A stretch of DNA of 64,000 nt from Streptomyces sp. P3. Lineage in GTDB: Bacteria > Actinomycetota > Actinomycetes > Streptomycetales > Streptomycetaceae. This document shows positions 44,703 to 52,763 of the stretch, piece by piece. Location of the stretch: contig NZ_CP028369.1 of assembly GCF_003032475.1 (NCBI RefSeq), positions 7,378,001 through 7,442,000 on the forward strand, given 5' to 3'. Below the pieces are notes generated by a model, which saw nothing but the letters and a program-made list of their open reading frames with translations, was not told where the DNA came from and did not search any database. The position numbers were made by a program, and so were the translations under genes. Each line of letters begins with the position of its first letter. Position 1 is the first letter of the stretch.

Positions 44703-45085
44703 CGCGGGTCCCCCTTTGCGGGGATGCGGGGGCAGCAGTCCAGGGCGGCGGCGTTGTCGGCGGCCAGGGACCGGGCCAGCATGATCAGATCCGCGACGCG
44801 GGGGTCGCCGACGGAGTAGCGCAGTTTCTTGCCGTCCCGGCGGGCGGTGACGTAGCCGCAGTCCACGAGACAGGACAGGTGCACCGACACCCTCGGCTGC
44901 GAGATCCCGGCGTGCTCGACGCATTCGGCCGAGGTGCGCTCGCCGCGCTGGATGAACTCCAGCAGCTTCAGCCGGGTGGGGTCCGCGAGCGCGCGGAAGA
45001 ACCGGGCTGTGGTGTCCAGATGGATGCACGGCACCTCGGCCGCGGCGGCCGTGTCCGGTGAGCCGGCAAGGGCAGGGGTTTTCAT
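44699..45085 (-). CDS. ArsR/SmtB-type mercury regulator, module 1
   Basis: A 128-residue winged-helix repressor. FFRALADPTRLKLLEFI is the ArsR signature and ISQPRVSVHLSCLVDCGYV the recognition region. Cysteines at PCIH, ECVEH, CLVDC and DCC could sense the metal. Streptomyces mer operons use an ArsR-family regulator called MerR. It is divergent from merA1, with an inverted repeat at 45109-45128 between them. ATG 45085. Confidence 0.85.
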   Translation of the reverse strand: MKTPALAGSPDTAAAAEVPCIHLDTTARFFRALADPTRLKLLEFIQRGERTSAECVEHAGISQPRVSVHLSCLVDCGYVTARRDGKKLRYSVGDPRVADLIMLARSLAADNAAALDCCPRIPAKGDPR

Positions 45086-45108
45086 AGGCAGAGCCTTTCC
45101 ACAAGCAG

Positions 45109-45128
45109 CTATTCGCTTGTCCGCATAG
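45109..45128. promoter_or_regulatory. ArsR operator, module 1
   Basis: CTATTCG, six bases, CGCATAG: a 7-bp inverted repeat with one mismatch, between divergent arsR1 and merA1. The perfect form occurs at 49020-49039 in module 2. A TAGTAT -10-like box overlaps its right edge, so a bound repressor would block the merA promoter. Confidence 0.7.
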
Positions 45129-45212
45129 TATGGTGGCCGTCTGCCATTCGGCAAGCCGCATAGGAAACGGGTTCGGCGGGAGCGTCCGGCCCCCACTGAG
45201 GGAGGTAGTGCT

Positions 45213-46646
45213 GTGCTTCAGGCACACACCGGTTATGACCTGGCGATCATCGGTTCGGGAGGTGGCGCGTTCGCCGCGGCCATCGCCGCCCGCAGCAAGG
45301 GCAGGAGCGTGGTGATGGTCGAGCGCGGCACCACCGGCGGCACCTGCGTGAACGTCGGCTGTGTGCCGTCCAAGGCGCTGCTGGCCGCCGCCGAGGCCCG
45401 CCACGGCGCCCGCGCGGCCAGCCGGTTCCCCGGCCTGGAGGGCACCGAGCCCGCGGTCGACTTCCCCGCACTGATCGGCGGCAAGGACACGCTGGTGGAG
45501 CAGTTGCGGGCGGAGAAGTACACCGATCTGGCCGCCGAGTACGGCTGGCAGATCGTGCACGGCACCGCCACCTTCACGGCGAACGACGACGGCCCCGCCC
45601 TGGAGGTCGCGCTCAACGACGGCGGCACCGCCACCATCGAGGCCGCCCACTACGTGATCGCCACCGGCTCCGCCCCGTGGGCGCCGCCCATCGACGGACT
45701 GGTGGAGGCCGGCTACCTGACCTCCACCTCCGCCATGGAACTGGATGAGCTCCCCGAGCACCTGCTGGTGCTCGGCGGCGGCTACGTCGGCCTGGAGCAG
45801 GCCCAGCTCTTCGCCCGCCTCGGCAGCCGCGTCACCATCGCCGTCCGCTCCCGCCTGGCCTCCCAGGAAGAGCCGGAGATCTCCGCCGGCATCGAGGCCG
45901 TCTTCCGCGAGGAGGGCATCACCGTCCACACCCGCACCCAGGCCAGCGCCGTACACCGCGACGGCGACGGCATTCTCACCACCCTCACCGGCCCCGACGG
46001 CGAGCAGCAGATCCGCGCCAGCCACCTGCTGATCGCCACCGGACGCCGCCCGGTCACCGACGGCCTCGGCCTGGAGCGGGTGGGCGTGAAGACCGGCGAG
46101 CGCGGCGAAGTCGTCGTCGATGAGCACCTGCGCACCGGCAACCCCCGCATCTGGGCGGCCGGCGACGTCACCGGGCACCCCGACTTCGTGTACGTGGCCG
46201 CCGCCCACGGCACCCTGGTCGCCGACAATGCCCTGGACGGGGCGGAGCGCACCCTGGACTACACCGCGCTGCCGAAGGTCACCTTCACCAGCCCCGCCAT
46301 CGCGTCGGTCGGGATGACCGACGCCCAGCTGGCCGAGGCCGGGATCGCCTGCCAGTGCCGCACCCTGCCGCTGGAGTACGTACCCCGCGCCCTGGCCAAC
46401 CGCGACACCCGCGGCCTGGTCAAGCTCATAGCCGAACGCGGCACCGGAAAGCTGCTGGGCGCCCACGTCCTGGCCGACGGCGCGGGCGACATCATCACCG
46501 CCGCGACCTACGCCATCACCGCCGGACTGACCGTCGACCAGCTCGCCCACACCTGGCACCCCTACCTGACCATGGCCGAAGCCCTCAAACTGGCCGCCCA
46601 GACCTTCACCTCGGACGTCGCCAAGCTCTCCTGCTGCGCCGGCTGA
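45213..46646 (+). CDS. merA: Mercuric reductase, module 1
   Basis: A 477-residue MerA without N-terminal metal-binding domain. It has IIGSGGGAFAAAI (FAD), GTTGGTCVNVGCVPSKAL (redox Cys pair), VLGGGYVGLEQAQ (NADPH) and the C-terminal vicinal pair KLSCCAG that delivers Hg(II) to the active site. It reduces Hg(II) to volatile Hg(0) with NADPH. GTG 45213 has GGGAGG eight bases before. A second, closely similar copy is at 49117. Confidence 0.93.
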   Translation: MLQAHTGYDLAIIGSGGGAFAAAIAARSKGRSVVMVERGTTGGTCVNVGCVPSKALLAAAEARHGARAASRFPGLEGTEPAVDFPALIGGKDTLVEQLRAEKYTDLAAEYGWQIVHGTATFTANDDGPALEVALNDGGTATIEAAHYVIATGSAPWAPPIDGLVEAGYLTSTSAMELDELPEHLLVLGGGYVGLEQAQLFARLGSRVTIAVRSRLASQEEPEISAGIEAVFREEGITVHTRTQASAVHRDGDGILTTLTGPDGEQQIRASHLLIATGRRPVTDGLGLERVGVKTGERGEVVVDEHLRTGNPRIWAAGDVTGHPDFVYVAAAHGTLVADNALDGAERTLDYTALPKVTFTSPAIASVGMTDAQLAEAGIACQCRTLPLEYVPRALANRDTRGLVKLIAERGTGKLLGAHVLADGAGDIITAATYAITAGLTVDQLAHTWHPYLTMAEALKLAAQTFTSDVAKLSCCAG

Positions 46647-46658
46647 ACTCAGCCGGCG
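46637..46658. terminator. Bidirectional terminator hairpin
   Basis: CGCCGGCTGA and TCAGCCGGCG are perfectly complementary, with two bases between them. The repeat spans the stop of merA1 and the stop of the convergent membrane gene at 46649, as expected for a shared terminator. Confidence 0.6.
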
Positions 46659-47023
46659 TCCCGCCCGCCCTGTCTGCGGAGATCCTGGCCGATAGCGCCC
46701 TCGCCATGGGCGCGGTGATCGGGCGGGGTGGGCTTCGGCAGGCGGTAGTCCCGACGGGCCGTCCGCCGACGCCGCACGAACAGCGCGGCAGTGATCAGCG
46801 TGGCCCCGGCCGTCAGCAACAGCCACGGCCAGGGGCCCAGCACGGCGGCGCCCGTGGCGGCCGTGCCCGCACCCGCCGCGGCCAGAGCGCCACAGCAGAG
46901 GCCGACCAGCGACAGCCCCGCGCCCAGCGTGGCGGCCAGGGCACCGAGACCGGCAAGGGTGACTTCCAGCAGTCTCCGAGCGGCCCGGCTCAGCACTATG
47001 CGCTGCCGGGCCGGTGTGGACAA
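46649..47023 (-). CDS. CC-containing membrane protein
   Basis: About 124 residues from TTG 47023; the true start may be a GTG ten codons later. Two helices are seen: LAGLGALAATLGAGLSLVGL followed by CCGALAA, and WPWLLLTAGATLITAALFV. It is similar to the protein at 41593-42081 and carries the same GLCC pair. A metal-transport role is inferred from the pair and context. It lies downstream of the MerR gene at 47166 on the same strand. Confidence 0.5.
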   Translation of the reverse strand: MSTPARQRIVLSRAARRLLEVTLAGLGALAATLGAGLSLVGLCCGALAAAGAGTAATGAAVLGPWPWLLLTAGATLITAALFVRRRRTARRDYRLPKPTPPDHRAHGEGAIGQDLRRQGGRDAG

Positions 47024-47165
47024 GGCGGCGGCTGGCTTCGTTCACTTCAAGCGACAGCGTTTGTCCATCGGTTCGGGCGTCGGTTGGCGGTCGACAGCGG
47101 CCTGAATGTTCACGAGGAGAAATGACCTCACTGCATGGGGCAGCCCGCCGTCTGTGACAGCTCCC

Positions 47166-47573
47166 TCAAGCCTCTTCGATGATCGAGCAGACCGTGGAAG
47201 GCTCTCCGGTGGGGCGGTCGCCAGCGGCCTCGCGAGTCTCGGTGAGGGTCTGCCGCAGGGCCAAGAGATCAACGACGGTGGCATCGATCTCAGCAATGCG
47301 GGCGTCGAGGAGGTCACGGACGGCGTCGCAGGGCGGGGTGCCACCGCGGCGAATCTCCAACACTTCGCGGACGTCATCAAGGTGGAGTCCCAGAGCGCGG
47401 GCCTGGCGGATGAAGGTCAGCAGCTTGACATCGGCCAGAGTGTAGAGCCGGTAGCCGGCCATGCTGCGCTCTGCCTCAGGCAGCAGGCCCCTGGCCTCAT
47501 AGACCCGGACCGCCTTGCGCGTGAGTCCTGCAGCGCGGGCAGTCTGCCCGATGGTCATGCCGTGCAACGCCAT
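47166..47573 (-). CDS. MerR-family metal-responsive regulator
   Basis: A 135-residue MerR protein. The winged HTH IGQTARAAGLTRKAVRVYEA is at the N-terminus, then a dimer helix and C-terminal metal loop candidates (GGTPPCDAV and PSTVCSII). It is divergent from the metallothionein-like gene, whose promoter has the 20-base spacer and dyad of MerR-controlled promoters. It therefore probably activates that gene. ATG 47573, or 47558 (MTIGQ). Confidence 0.85.
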   Translation of the reverse strand: MALHGMTIGQTARAAGLTRKAVRVYEARGLLPEAERSMAGYRLYTLADVKLLTFIRQARALGLHLDDVREVLEIRRGGTPPCDAVRDLLDARIAEIDATVVDLLALRQTLTETREAAGDRPTGEPSTVCSIIEEA

Positions 47574-47599
47574 GATCGCTCCCTTCCTCCTCTCCAGTG

Positions 47600-47631
47600 T
47601 TGACCTTGCCCCAGGGGCCAGGTTCTAGCGT
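47600..47631 (+). promoter_or_regulatory. MerR-type promoter before the metallothionein gene
   Basis: TTGACC (47600-47605) and TAGCGT (47626-47631) are 20 bases apart, longer than normal. The spacer holds a dyad, ACCTTGCCCC and GGGGCCAGGT. Long spacers with a central dyad are the mark of promoters twisted into use by MerR-family activators. Confidence 0.65.
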
Positions 47632-47674
47632 CGCTCGCGTAGGACAAAAACGCGAGAACAAGGAGGTGAGCGCG

Positions 47675-47824
47675 GTGCCATTCCGTGAGGGTGAGGTTTA
47701 CCGCTGCCCGGACGAGAACTGTGGGTGCGAGCTGACGGTGACCAAGGGCGCCCCAGCGACCTGTGGTGGCCAGCAGAACCCGACCTGCTGCTGTGGGAAG
47801 AAGATGACCAGGGTCGGCCAGTAG
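47675..47824 (+). CDS. Metallothionein-like Cys-rich protein
   Basis: A 49-residue protein with eight Cys and no membrane segment: RCPDENCGCELTV, then ATCGG and PTCCCGKKM. The pattern follows small bacterial metallothioneins, which hold metal ions in thiolate clusters. GTG 47675 is preceded by a near-perfect AAGGAGGTGAG site. It is driven by a MerR-type promoter and followed by a hairpin, making it a single-gene unit in the mercury island. Confidence 0.8.
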   Translation: MPFREGEVYRCPDENCGCELTVTKGAPATCGGQQNPTCCCGKKMTRVGQ

Positions 47825-47834
47825 CTCCTCAGGG

Positions 47835-47862
47835 TTGCCCCGGCTGGCGTTGCCTCCGGGGC
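47835..47862 (+). terminator. Hairpin after the metallothionein gene
   Basis: TGCCCCGG and CCGGGGCA form an 8-bp stem with a 12-base loop, 11 bases after the stop codon. It is a likely terminator without a T-run. Confidence 0.5.
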
Positions 47863-47953
47863 AGCCCCGATGCCGTCCTGGCAAGCCCCCCGCTGCCTTC
47901 GAAACGATTCGTGAACAAAGCCAGGCGGCCATCGGTGGATTCCTCCCCGCGGT

Positions 47954-48241
47954 TCAGCAGCACCGCCTGCGGCGCCGGCCGGCCTGGCCGTGCGCGGATG
48001 CGGCGTCGCTGTGGACGCGGCGGCGCACGAGCACGGTGACGACGGCGGCGATGGCCAGGACGACCGCGGCGTCGACCACCCACGCGATAGACAAAACGGC
48101 GCCGATCCCGGCCAGGACAACGGCCGCGAGCAGGAACGGACCGGCACCGCGGACAGTCGACAGCAGCCGGACGAAGCCTGCGGCACCGCGGTCACCGGAC
48201 CGTTGCAGCTGACGGCGTGAGGGCTGGGGAGGGGCATACAT
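47954..48241 (-). CDS. Small membrane protein, module 2
   Basis: A 95-residue protein. It has two hydrophobic stretches, FLLAAVVLAGIGAVLSIAW and AAVVLAIAAVVTVLVRR, and a basic end closing in CC. It resembles the MerT-like neighbour (48264) but lacks the CC pair in the first helix (GAGPFLLAA in place of CCAGPVLVL), so transport by that pair is not possible. ATG 48241 has AGGAGA at ideal distance. It follows the neighbour by 22 bases in the same operon. Confidence 0.65.
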   Translation of the reverse strand: MYAPPQPSRRQLQRSGDRGAAGFVRLLSTVRGAGPFLLAAVVLAGIGAVLSIAWVVDAAVVLAIAAVVTVLVRRRVHSDAASAHGQAGRRRRRCC

Positions 48242-48263
48242 AACGGTCTCCTCGGGGTCGGAA

Positions 48264-48587
48264 TCAGCGGTCATGCGGGCCGCCTCGCTGCTGTGGTGCC
48301 CGGCGTCGCCTTGCGGCGCTGCCGGAGGCACCCCCGGGCGGGCAGCAGTCGTCGCGGCGGGCGCGGCGGCGTACGAGGACGGTGACGGCCGCGACGGCCA
48401 GGACCACGGCTGCGGCGATCACCCACGGATTGGCGAGCCAGGCGCCGATCCCGGCGAGGGCACCGGACAGGACCAGGACGGGACCCGCACAGCAGACGAT
48501 CATCAGCAGGACGATCCCGATGCCCGGGGCAGCGCCCGTGGCGGGCCGGTCCTGTTCGCGGCGTGGGGGCTGGTCAGAGGTCGGCAT
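48264..48587 (-). CDS. Small MerT/MerF-like membrane protein, module 2
   Basis: A 107-residue protein with two helices. The first carries VLLMIVCCAGPVLVLSGALA, nearly the same as in module 1. A second pair follows the second helix (RDDCCPPGG). It presumably imports Hg(II). ATG 48587 has AAGGA seven bases before and overlaps the end of arsR2. Confidence 0.75.
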   Translation of the reverse strand: MPTSDQPPRREQDRPATGAAPGIGIVLLMIVCCAGPVLVLSGALAGIGAWLANPWVIAAAVVLAVAAVTVLVRRRARRDDCCPPGGASGSAARRRRAPQQRGGPHDR

Positions 48588-48996
48588 GGCGATTCCTTCC
48601 GAGAGTCGGTCCCGGCTGGGCGCGATCACCAGAGCAGCGGTCCGGGACGCCGTCGTGGTCCGCGGCGACGGCGCGGGCGAGGACGACCAGGTCCGCCACC
48701 CGGGGGTCGCCGACGCGGTAGCGCAGCCTCCTTCCGTCCCGGTGGCCGGTCACATACCCGCAGGCCGTCAGACAGGCCAGATGGACCGAGACCCGCGACT
48801 GGGATACCCCTGCATATCCGACGCACTCGGCACAGGTGCGCTCCCCGCGAAGGATGAACTCCAGCAGCTTCAGCCGGGTGGGGTCCGCAAGCGCGCGGAA
48901 GAACCGGGCCACGGTGTCGGTGTGCGAACACCCGGCGTCGGCCTGGCGGGCGGACGCTGCGGCCTCAGTGCGGACCAGAACAGGTGCGGAGCCCAT
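48574..48996 (-). CDS. ArsR/SmtB-type mercury regulator, module 2
   Basis: A 140-residue repressor, paralogue of the one at 44699. The same FFRALADPTRLKLLEFI and VSQSRVSVHLACLTACGYV blocks are present, and Cys sites include AGCSH, RTCAECV and CLTAC. It is divergent from merA2, with a perfect operator-like palindrome between. ATG 48996. Confidence 0.85.
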   Translation of the reverse strand: MGSAPVLVRTEAAASARQADAGCSHTDTVARFFRALADPTRLKLLEFILRGERTCAECVGYAGVSQSRVSVHLACLTACGYVTGHRDGRRLRYRVGDPRVADLVVLARAVAADHDGVPDRCSGDRAQPGPTLGRNRHADL

Positions 48997-49019
48997 GACA
49001 GCCCCTCTCCCACATGCAT

Positions 49020-49039
49020 CTATTCGCCTACTCGAATAG
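49020..49039. promoter_or_regulatory. ArsR operator, module 2
   Basis: CTATTCG, six bases, CGAATAG: a perfect 7-bp inverted repeat followed directly by a TAGTAT box. Position and sequence match the module 1 site at 45109-45128, so both regulators probably bind both sites. Confidence 0.75.
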
Positions 49040-49116
49040 TATGGCGGGGTTCGGGTATTCGGCAAGGCATATAGAAAGCGGGCCGGTACCCGTTCCATCC
49101 AAGGGAGGTGGTGGCT

Positions 49117-50541
49117 GTGAGCACGCAGCGCAGCCGGTTCGATCTGGCGGTCATCGGCTCGGGCGGGGCAGCGTTCGCCGCCGCGATCGCCGCACGGAAC
49201 AAGGGCAAAAGCGTGGTGATGGTCGAGCGCGGCACCACCGGCGGCACCTGTGTGAACACCGGATGCGTGCCCTCCAAGGCGCTGCTGGCCGCCGCCGAGG
49301 CCCGCCATGTGGCCCTCGCCCAGCCGTTCCCCGGTATCCGCACCGAAGCGGGCCCGGTGGACTTCCCCGCCCTGATCAGCGGCAAGCAGGCCATGGTGGA
49401 GGCGATGCGGGCGGACAAGTACGAGGACCTGGCCACCGAGTACGACTGGCCGATCCTGGCCGGCACCGCCCGCTTCGCCCCCGGACCCGAACTGGAAGTC
49501 GCCCTGGGCGACGGCGGCACCACCACCATCGAGGCCGCCCACTACGTCATCGCGACCGGCTCCGCCCCGTGGGCACCGCCCATCGACGGACTGGACGAGG
49601 CAGGCTACCTGACCTCCACCACCGCCATGGAACTCGACCGCCTGCCCGAGTCGATGCTCGTGGTGGGTGGCAACGCCATCGGCCTGGAGCAGGGCCAGCT
49701 CTTCGCCCGGCTCGGCACCCAGGTCACCGTCGTCGAGGCGCTGGACCGGCTCGCCCCGTTCGAGGAGCCCGAGGTCTCCGCGATGATCGAGGACGTCTTC
49801 ACCGGCGAGGGCATCAGCGTGCACACCGGCGTCACCATCACCGCCGTGCGCCGCGACACCGGCGGCTACAGGCTCACCGCCGCCCGCGCGGGCGACGTCT
49901 TCGAACGGAAGGCGGAGCAGTTGCTGGTCGCCACCGGCCGCCGCCCGGTCACCGACGGCCTCGGCCTTCAGACGGTGGGGGTCAAGACCGGGGAGCGCGG
50001 CGAGATCGTCGTGGACGAGCACCTGCGCACCGGCAACGAACGGATCTGGGCGGCCGGGGACGTGACCGGGCATCCGCAGTTCGTCTATGTCGCCGGGGCC
50101 CACGGCACGCTGGTCGCCGACAACGCCCTGGACGGGGCCGAGCGCACCCTGGACTACCACCACCTGCCGCGGGTCACCTTCACCAGCCCGGCCATCGCCG
50201 CCGCCGGTCTCACCGACGCCCAAGTCATCGCGCAGGGCATGGCATGCGACTGCCGCGTCCTGCCCCTGGAGTACGTACCCCGGGCACTGGTCAACCGCGA
50301 CACCCGCGGCCTGATCAAACTCGTCGCCGAACGTGGTACCGGGCGGCTGCTCGGCGCCCATGTCATCGCCGAGAGCGCCGGTGATGTGATCGCCACCGCC
50401 GTCTACGCGCTGGCGAACCGGATGACGGTGCACCAGATGGCCGACCTGTGGTGCCCGTACCTGACCATGGCCGAGGGCCTCAAGCTCGCCGCCCAGACCT
50501 ACACCCGGGACGTGAGCAAACTGTCCTGCTGCGCCTCCTGA
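49117..50541 (+). CDS. merA: Mercuric reductase, module 2
   Basis: A 474-residue MerA with GTTGGTCVNTGCVPSKAL and the C-terminal KLSCCAS. It is very similar throughout to the copy at 45213 (for example, the APWAPPIDGL and RDTRGL blocks are shared). NADPH site VVGGNAIGLEQGQ has Asn in place of Gly. GTG 49117 is chosen because GGGAGG lies 8 bases before; GTG 49108 would overlap that site. Two merA genes in one element imply module duplication. Confidence 0.92.
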   Translation: MSTQRSRFDLAVIGSGGAAFAAAIAARNKGKSVVMVERGTTGGTCVNTGCVPSKALLAAAEARHVALAQPFPGIRTEAGPVDFPALISGKQAMVEAMRADKYEDLATEYDWPILAGTARFAPGPELEVALGDGGTTTIEAAHYVIATGSAPWAPPIDGLDEAGYLTSTTAMELDRLPESMLVVGGNAIGLEQGQLFARLGTQVTVVEALDRLAPFEEPEVSAMIEDVFTGEGISVHTGVTITAVRRDTGGYRLTAARAGDVFERKAEQLLVATGRRPVTDGLGLQTVGVKTGERGEIVVDEHLRTGNERIWAAGDVTGHPQFVYVAGAHGTLVADNALDGAERTLDYHHLPRVTFTSPAIAAAGLTDAQVIAQGMACDCRVLPLEYVPRALVNRDTRGLIKLVAERGTGRLLGAHVIAESAGDVIATAVYALANRMTVHQMADLWCPYLTMAEGLKLAAQTYTRDVSKLSCCAS

Positions 50542-50636
50542 CCCACCACCGCACAGCGATCCGCACCCCTGGGAGTGAGGTACCGCGAAGATGAAGAAAG
50601 ACCACGGACCTGCTCGAGGACCTCGCCATCGCGCCG

Positions 50637-51101
50637 GTGGCCGGCGGGCTGGCCACCAAGGCTATGGAGCCGGTGAGCACCACGCTCTACCAGCTCGAAT
50701 CCGAACCAGACCGGGCCCGCGAGGACGCCGCCCGGCCCGGCCCGCCGTACCGGATCGCCGCCGACAAGACCCTGCGCCTGCTCGGCATCCACCCCGGCGA
50801 CCGCGCCCTGGACCGGGCCGGGCTGGCCTTCCACTACGGACTGGCGATCAGCTGGGCACCGGTCTACGCCCTGCTGCGCCGCACCACCGGCCTGAGCCCC
50901 GTCGCGGCCGGGCTGGCCTCGGGCGCGGCCATGTCGCTGATCGTGGACGAGGGCATCACCCCGCTGGCCGGATTCTCCGCCCCCAACCGGGTCTACCCCG
51001 CCGCCACGCACCTGCGCGGCCTCGCCGCCCACCTCGTCTACGGGCTGGCCGTGGCCGCCGTCACCGAGACCGCCTGGGCCCTGCGCCACCGGCGGCCGTG
51101 A
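50637..51101 (+). CDS. Membrane-associated protein of unknown function, start broken by one base
   Basis: About 154 residues from GTG 50637, with membrane-like segments FHYGLAISWAPVYALL, GLASGAAMSLIVDEG and LVYGLAVAAVTETAW, similar to YagU/DUF1440-type proteins. Its natural start seems to be ATG 50591 after GGGAGTGAGG, but ATGAAGAAAGACC puts the next codons out of frame; with one A fewer it reads MKKTTDLLEDLAIAPVAGG into this gene. So it is either a mutation or a sequencing error. Confidence 0.6.
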   Translation: MAGGLATKAMEPVSTTLYQLESEPDRAREDAARPGPPYRIAADKTLRLLGIHPGDRALDRAGLAFHYGLAISWAPVYALLRRTTGLSPVAAGLASGAAMSLIVDEGITPLAGFSAPNRVYPAATHLRGLAAHLVYGLAVAAVTETAWALRHRRP

Positions 51102-51173
51102 CGCCTCCTCCGCCCCGACAATCATCGGCATGGCCACCACCCGACACTCACCGCAAGAAACCCGGAGGTTCCT

Positions 51174-51617
51174 GTGACCGGCGAGCGGCCCGCACGGCCG
51201 ATGACCATCGGCGAACTGTCCCGGCGCACCCACGTGACTGTCAAGGCACTGCGCGCCTACACCGACTGGGGCCTGATCTACACTGCGGGCCGCAGCCCGG
51301 CCAACTACCGCCTGTACGACTCCGACGCCCTGTGGTGCGTACGGCTGATCGGCGAACTGCGCAGCCTCGGCCTCACCCTGGCCGAGATCCGCGACCTCCT
51401 CAGCACCTACGCGGAAACCGGCGACCGGGCCCTCGGCCCCTCGCTGGCCGAACGCCTGCGCACCGCCCGGGCGCGCATCGAGACCAGGATCGCGGACCTG
51501 GAGAAGACACGGCGCCGCATCGACGCCTTCGAAGCCGCCCACCAGGCCGAACTCGCCGAAGGCAGCGGAACCGGCCTGTGGGCGGATGATCCGAGGCAGT
51601 GCGCCCAGTGCACTTGA
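51174..51617 (+). CDS. MerR-family regulator before merB
   Basis: A 147-residue MerR protein with MTIGELSRRTHVTVKALRAY as winged HTH and a long dimer helix. The C-terminus ends DDPRQCAQCT, a CxxC that may bind metal. GTG 51174. Its stop overlaps the -35 of a MerR-type promoter (51614) that leads to merB, so it likely controls merB expression. Confidence 0.85.
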   Translation: MTGERPARPMTIGELSRRTHVTVKALRAYTDWGLIYTAGRSPANYRLYDSDALWCVRLIGELRSLGLTLAEIRDLLSTYAETGDRALGPSLAERLRTARARIETRIADLEKTRRRIDAFEAAHQAELAEGSGTGLWADDPRQCAQCT

Positions 51618-51645
51618 CTCTGTCCCCGGGGGCAGACCCTACGGT
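51614..51645 (+). promoter_or_regulatory. MerR-type promoter before merB
   Basis: TTGACT (51614-51619) and TACGGT (51640-51645) are 20 bases apart, with a CTGTCCCC/GGGGGCAG dyad in the spacer. This is the architecture of MerR-activated promoters. merB starts at 51723. Confidence 0.65.
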
Positions 51646-51722
51646 CGACCAGGCACCCCCTCCGGACGCGCGGCGGCCGACCGCCCGCCACCTTCGCAAA
51701 GCGACGACAAGGAATCCCGACC

Positions 51723-52370
51723 ATGGACACCTCCGCCCAGAAGCTCGCCGACCGCCTGACCGCCGCCCTGGGCGGCGGCGAAAACGTCACCGGCCAGCCC
51801 TGGCTGTGGCGCCCGCTGCTCCAGCTCCTGGCCACCGGCCGGCCCGTCACCACCGGCCAGCTCGCCACCGCCACCAGCCACACCGAAGACGACGTCCGCC
51901 ACGCCCTGGCCGCCATGCCCGACACCGAATACGACGAGACCGGCCGCATCATCGGCAGCGGCCTGACCCAGCGCCCCACCCCCCACCGCTTCGAAGTCGA
52001 CGGCAAGCAGCTGTACACCTGGTGTGCCCTGGACACCCTCGTCTTCCCAGCCGTCCTCGGCCGCACCGCCCACGTCGAATCCCCCTGCCACGCCACCGGC
52101 ACCCCGATCAGGCTCACCGCAGCCCCCGACGGCGTTACCGGCCTCACCCCGGCCGACGCCGTCGTCTCGATCGTCACCCCCGACGACCTGACCTCCGTAC
52201 GCTCGGCCTTCTGCAACCACGTCCACTTCTTCGCCAACCCAGCCGCCGCCCAGGACTGGCTCACCGACCACCCCGGCATGACCGTCCTGCCCGTCGCCGA
52301 CGCCTACCAGCTCGGCCGCCCCCTCACCCAAAACCTCCTCGACGGGACGACCCCGGAGTCCTGCTGCTGA
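51723..52370 (+). CDS. merB: Organomercurial lyase
   Basis: A 215-residue alkylmercury lyase. The catalytic set is present: Cys and Asp in LYTWCALDTL (C96/D99 of E. coli plasmid MerB) and the second Cys in SAFCNHVHFF (C159). It cleaves the carbon-mercury bond and hands Hg(II) to MerA. The C-terminus ends SCC. ATG 51723 has AAGGAA close upstream. Its presence makes this a broad-spectrum mercury island. Confidence 0.93.
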   Translation: MDTSAQKLADRLTAALGGGENVTGQPWLWRPLLQLLATGRPVTTGQLATATSHTEDDVRHALAAMPDTEYDETGRIIGSGLTQRPTPHRFEVDGKQLYTWCALDTLVFPAVLGRTAHVESPCHATGTPIRLTAAPDGVTGLTPADAVVSIVTPDDLTSVRSAFCNHVHFFANPAAAQDWLTDHPGMTVLPVADAYQLGRPLTQNLLDGTTPESCC

Positions 52371-52379
52371 ATCGCGCCC

Positions 52380-52415
52380 AGCCTTGACCTTCTACCCTGC
52401 TGGAAGGTCAAGGCT
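52380..52415. promoter_or_regulatory. Perfect 13-bp palindrome, MerR operator
   Basis: AGCCTTGACCTTC and GAAGGTCAAGGCT form perfect 13-bp arms around a 10-base centre, ending 7 bases before the MerR gene ATG at 52422. Such sites are typical for MerR/SoxR-type dimers and suggest self-control. Confidence 0.7.
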
Positions 52416-52421
52416 GGAAAC

Positions 52422-52763
52422 ATGAGCATCAGCACCCTCGCCACGGTCACCGGCCTGACCGCCAAGACCATTCGCTACTGCGAGCAGAGCGGACTGCTGC
52501 CCGCACCGCCCCGGACTGCGGGCGGTTACCGCGACTACCCGCCCGAGGCCCAGCCCCGGCTCACCTTCATCCGCGACGCCCAAGCCGCCGGACTCACCCT
52601 CGCCGAGATCCGCGGCGTACTCGCCCTGCGCGACAGCGGCCAAGCCCCCTGTCCCCACGCCGCCGCACTCATCGAGGCCCACCTGCGCCACATCGACGAA
52701 CGCATCACCGCCCTCGCCCGCACCCAAGCCGCGCTACGCCAACTCACAGCCCGAGGCGCCTGA
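52422..52763 (+). CDS. MerR-family regulator, last cargo gene
   Basis: A 113-residue MerR protein. HTH region: TGLTAKTIRYCEQSGLLP. Metal loop candidate: DSGQAPCPHA. A strong palindrome lies right before the ATG. A leaderless or very short-leader transcript is likely because TACCCT lies in the palindrome centre. Target beyond itself is unknown. Confidence 0.82.
   Translation: MSISTLATVTGLTAKTIRYCEQSGLLPAPPRTAGGYRDYPPEAQPRLTFIRDAQAAGLTLAEIRGVLALRDSGQAPCPHAAALIEAHLRHIDERITALARTQAALRQLTARGA

Noticed and set aside
44400..47045. 881-codon minus-strand frame
   Set aside because: It is mostly the shadow of merA1; only its end coincides with the real MerT-like gene.
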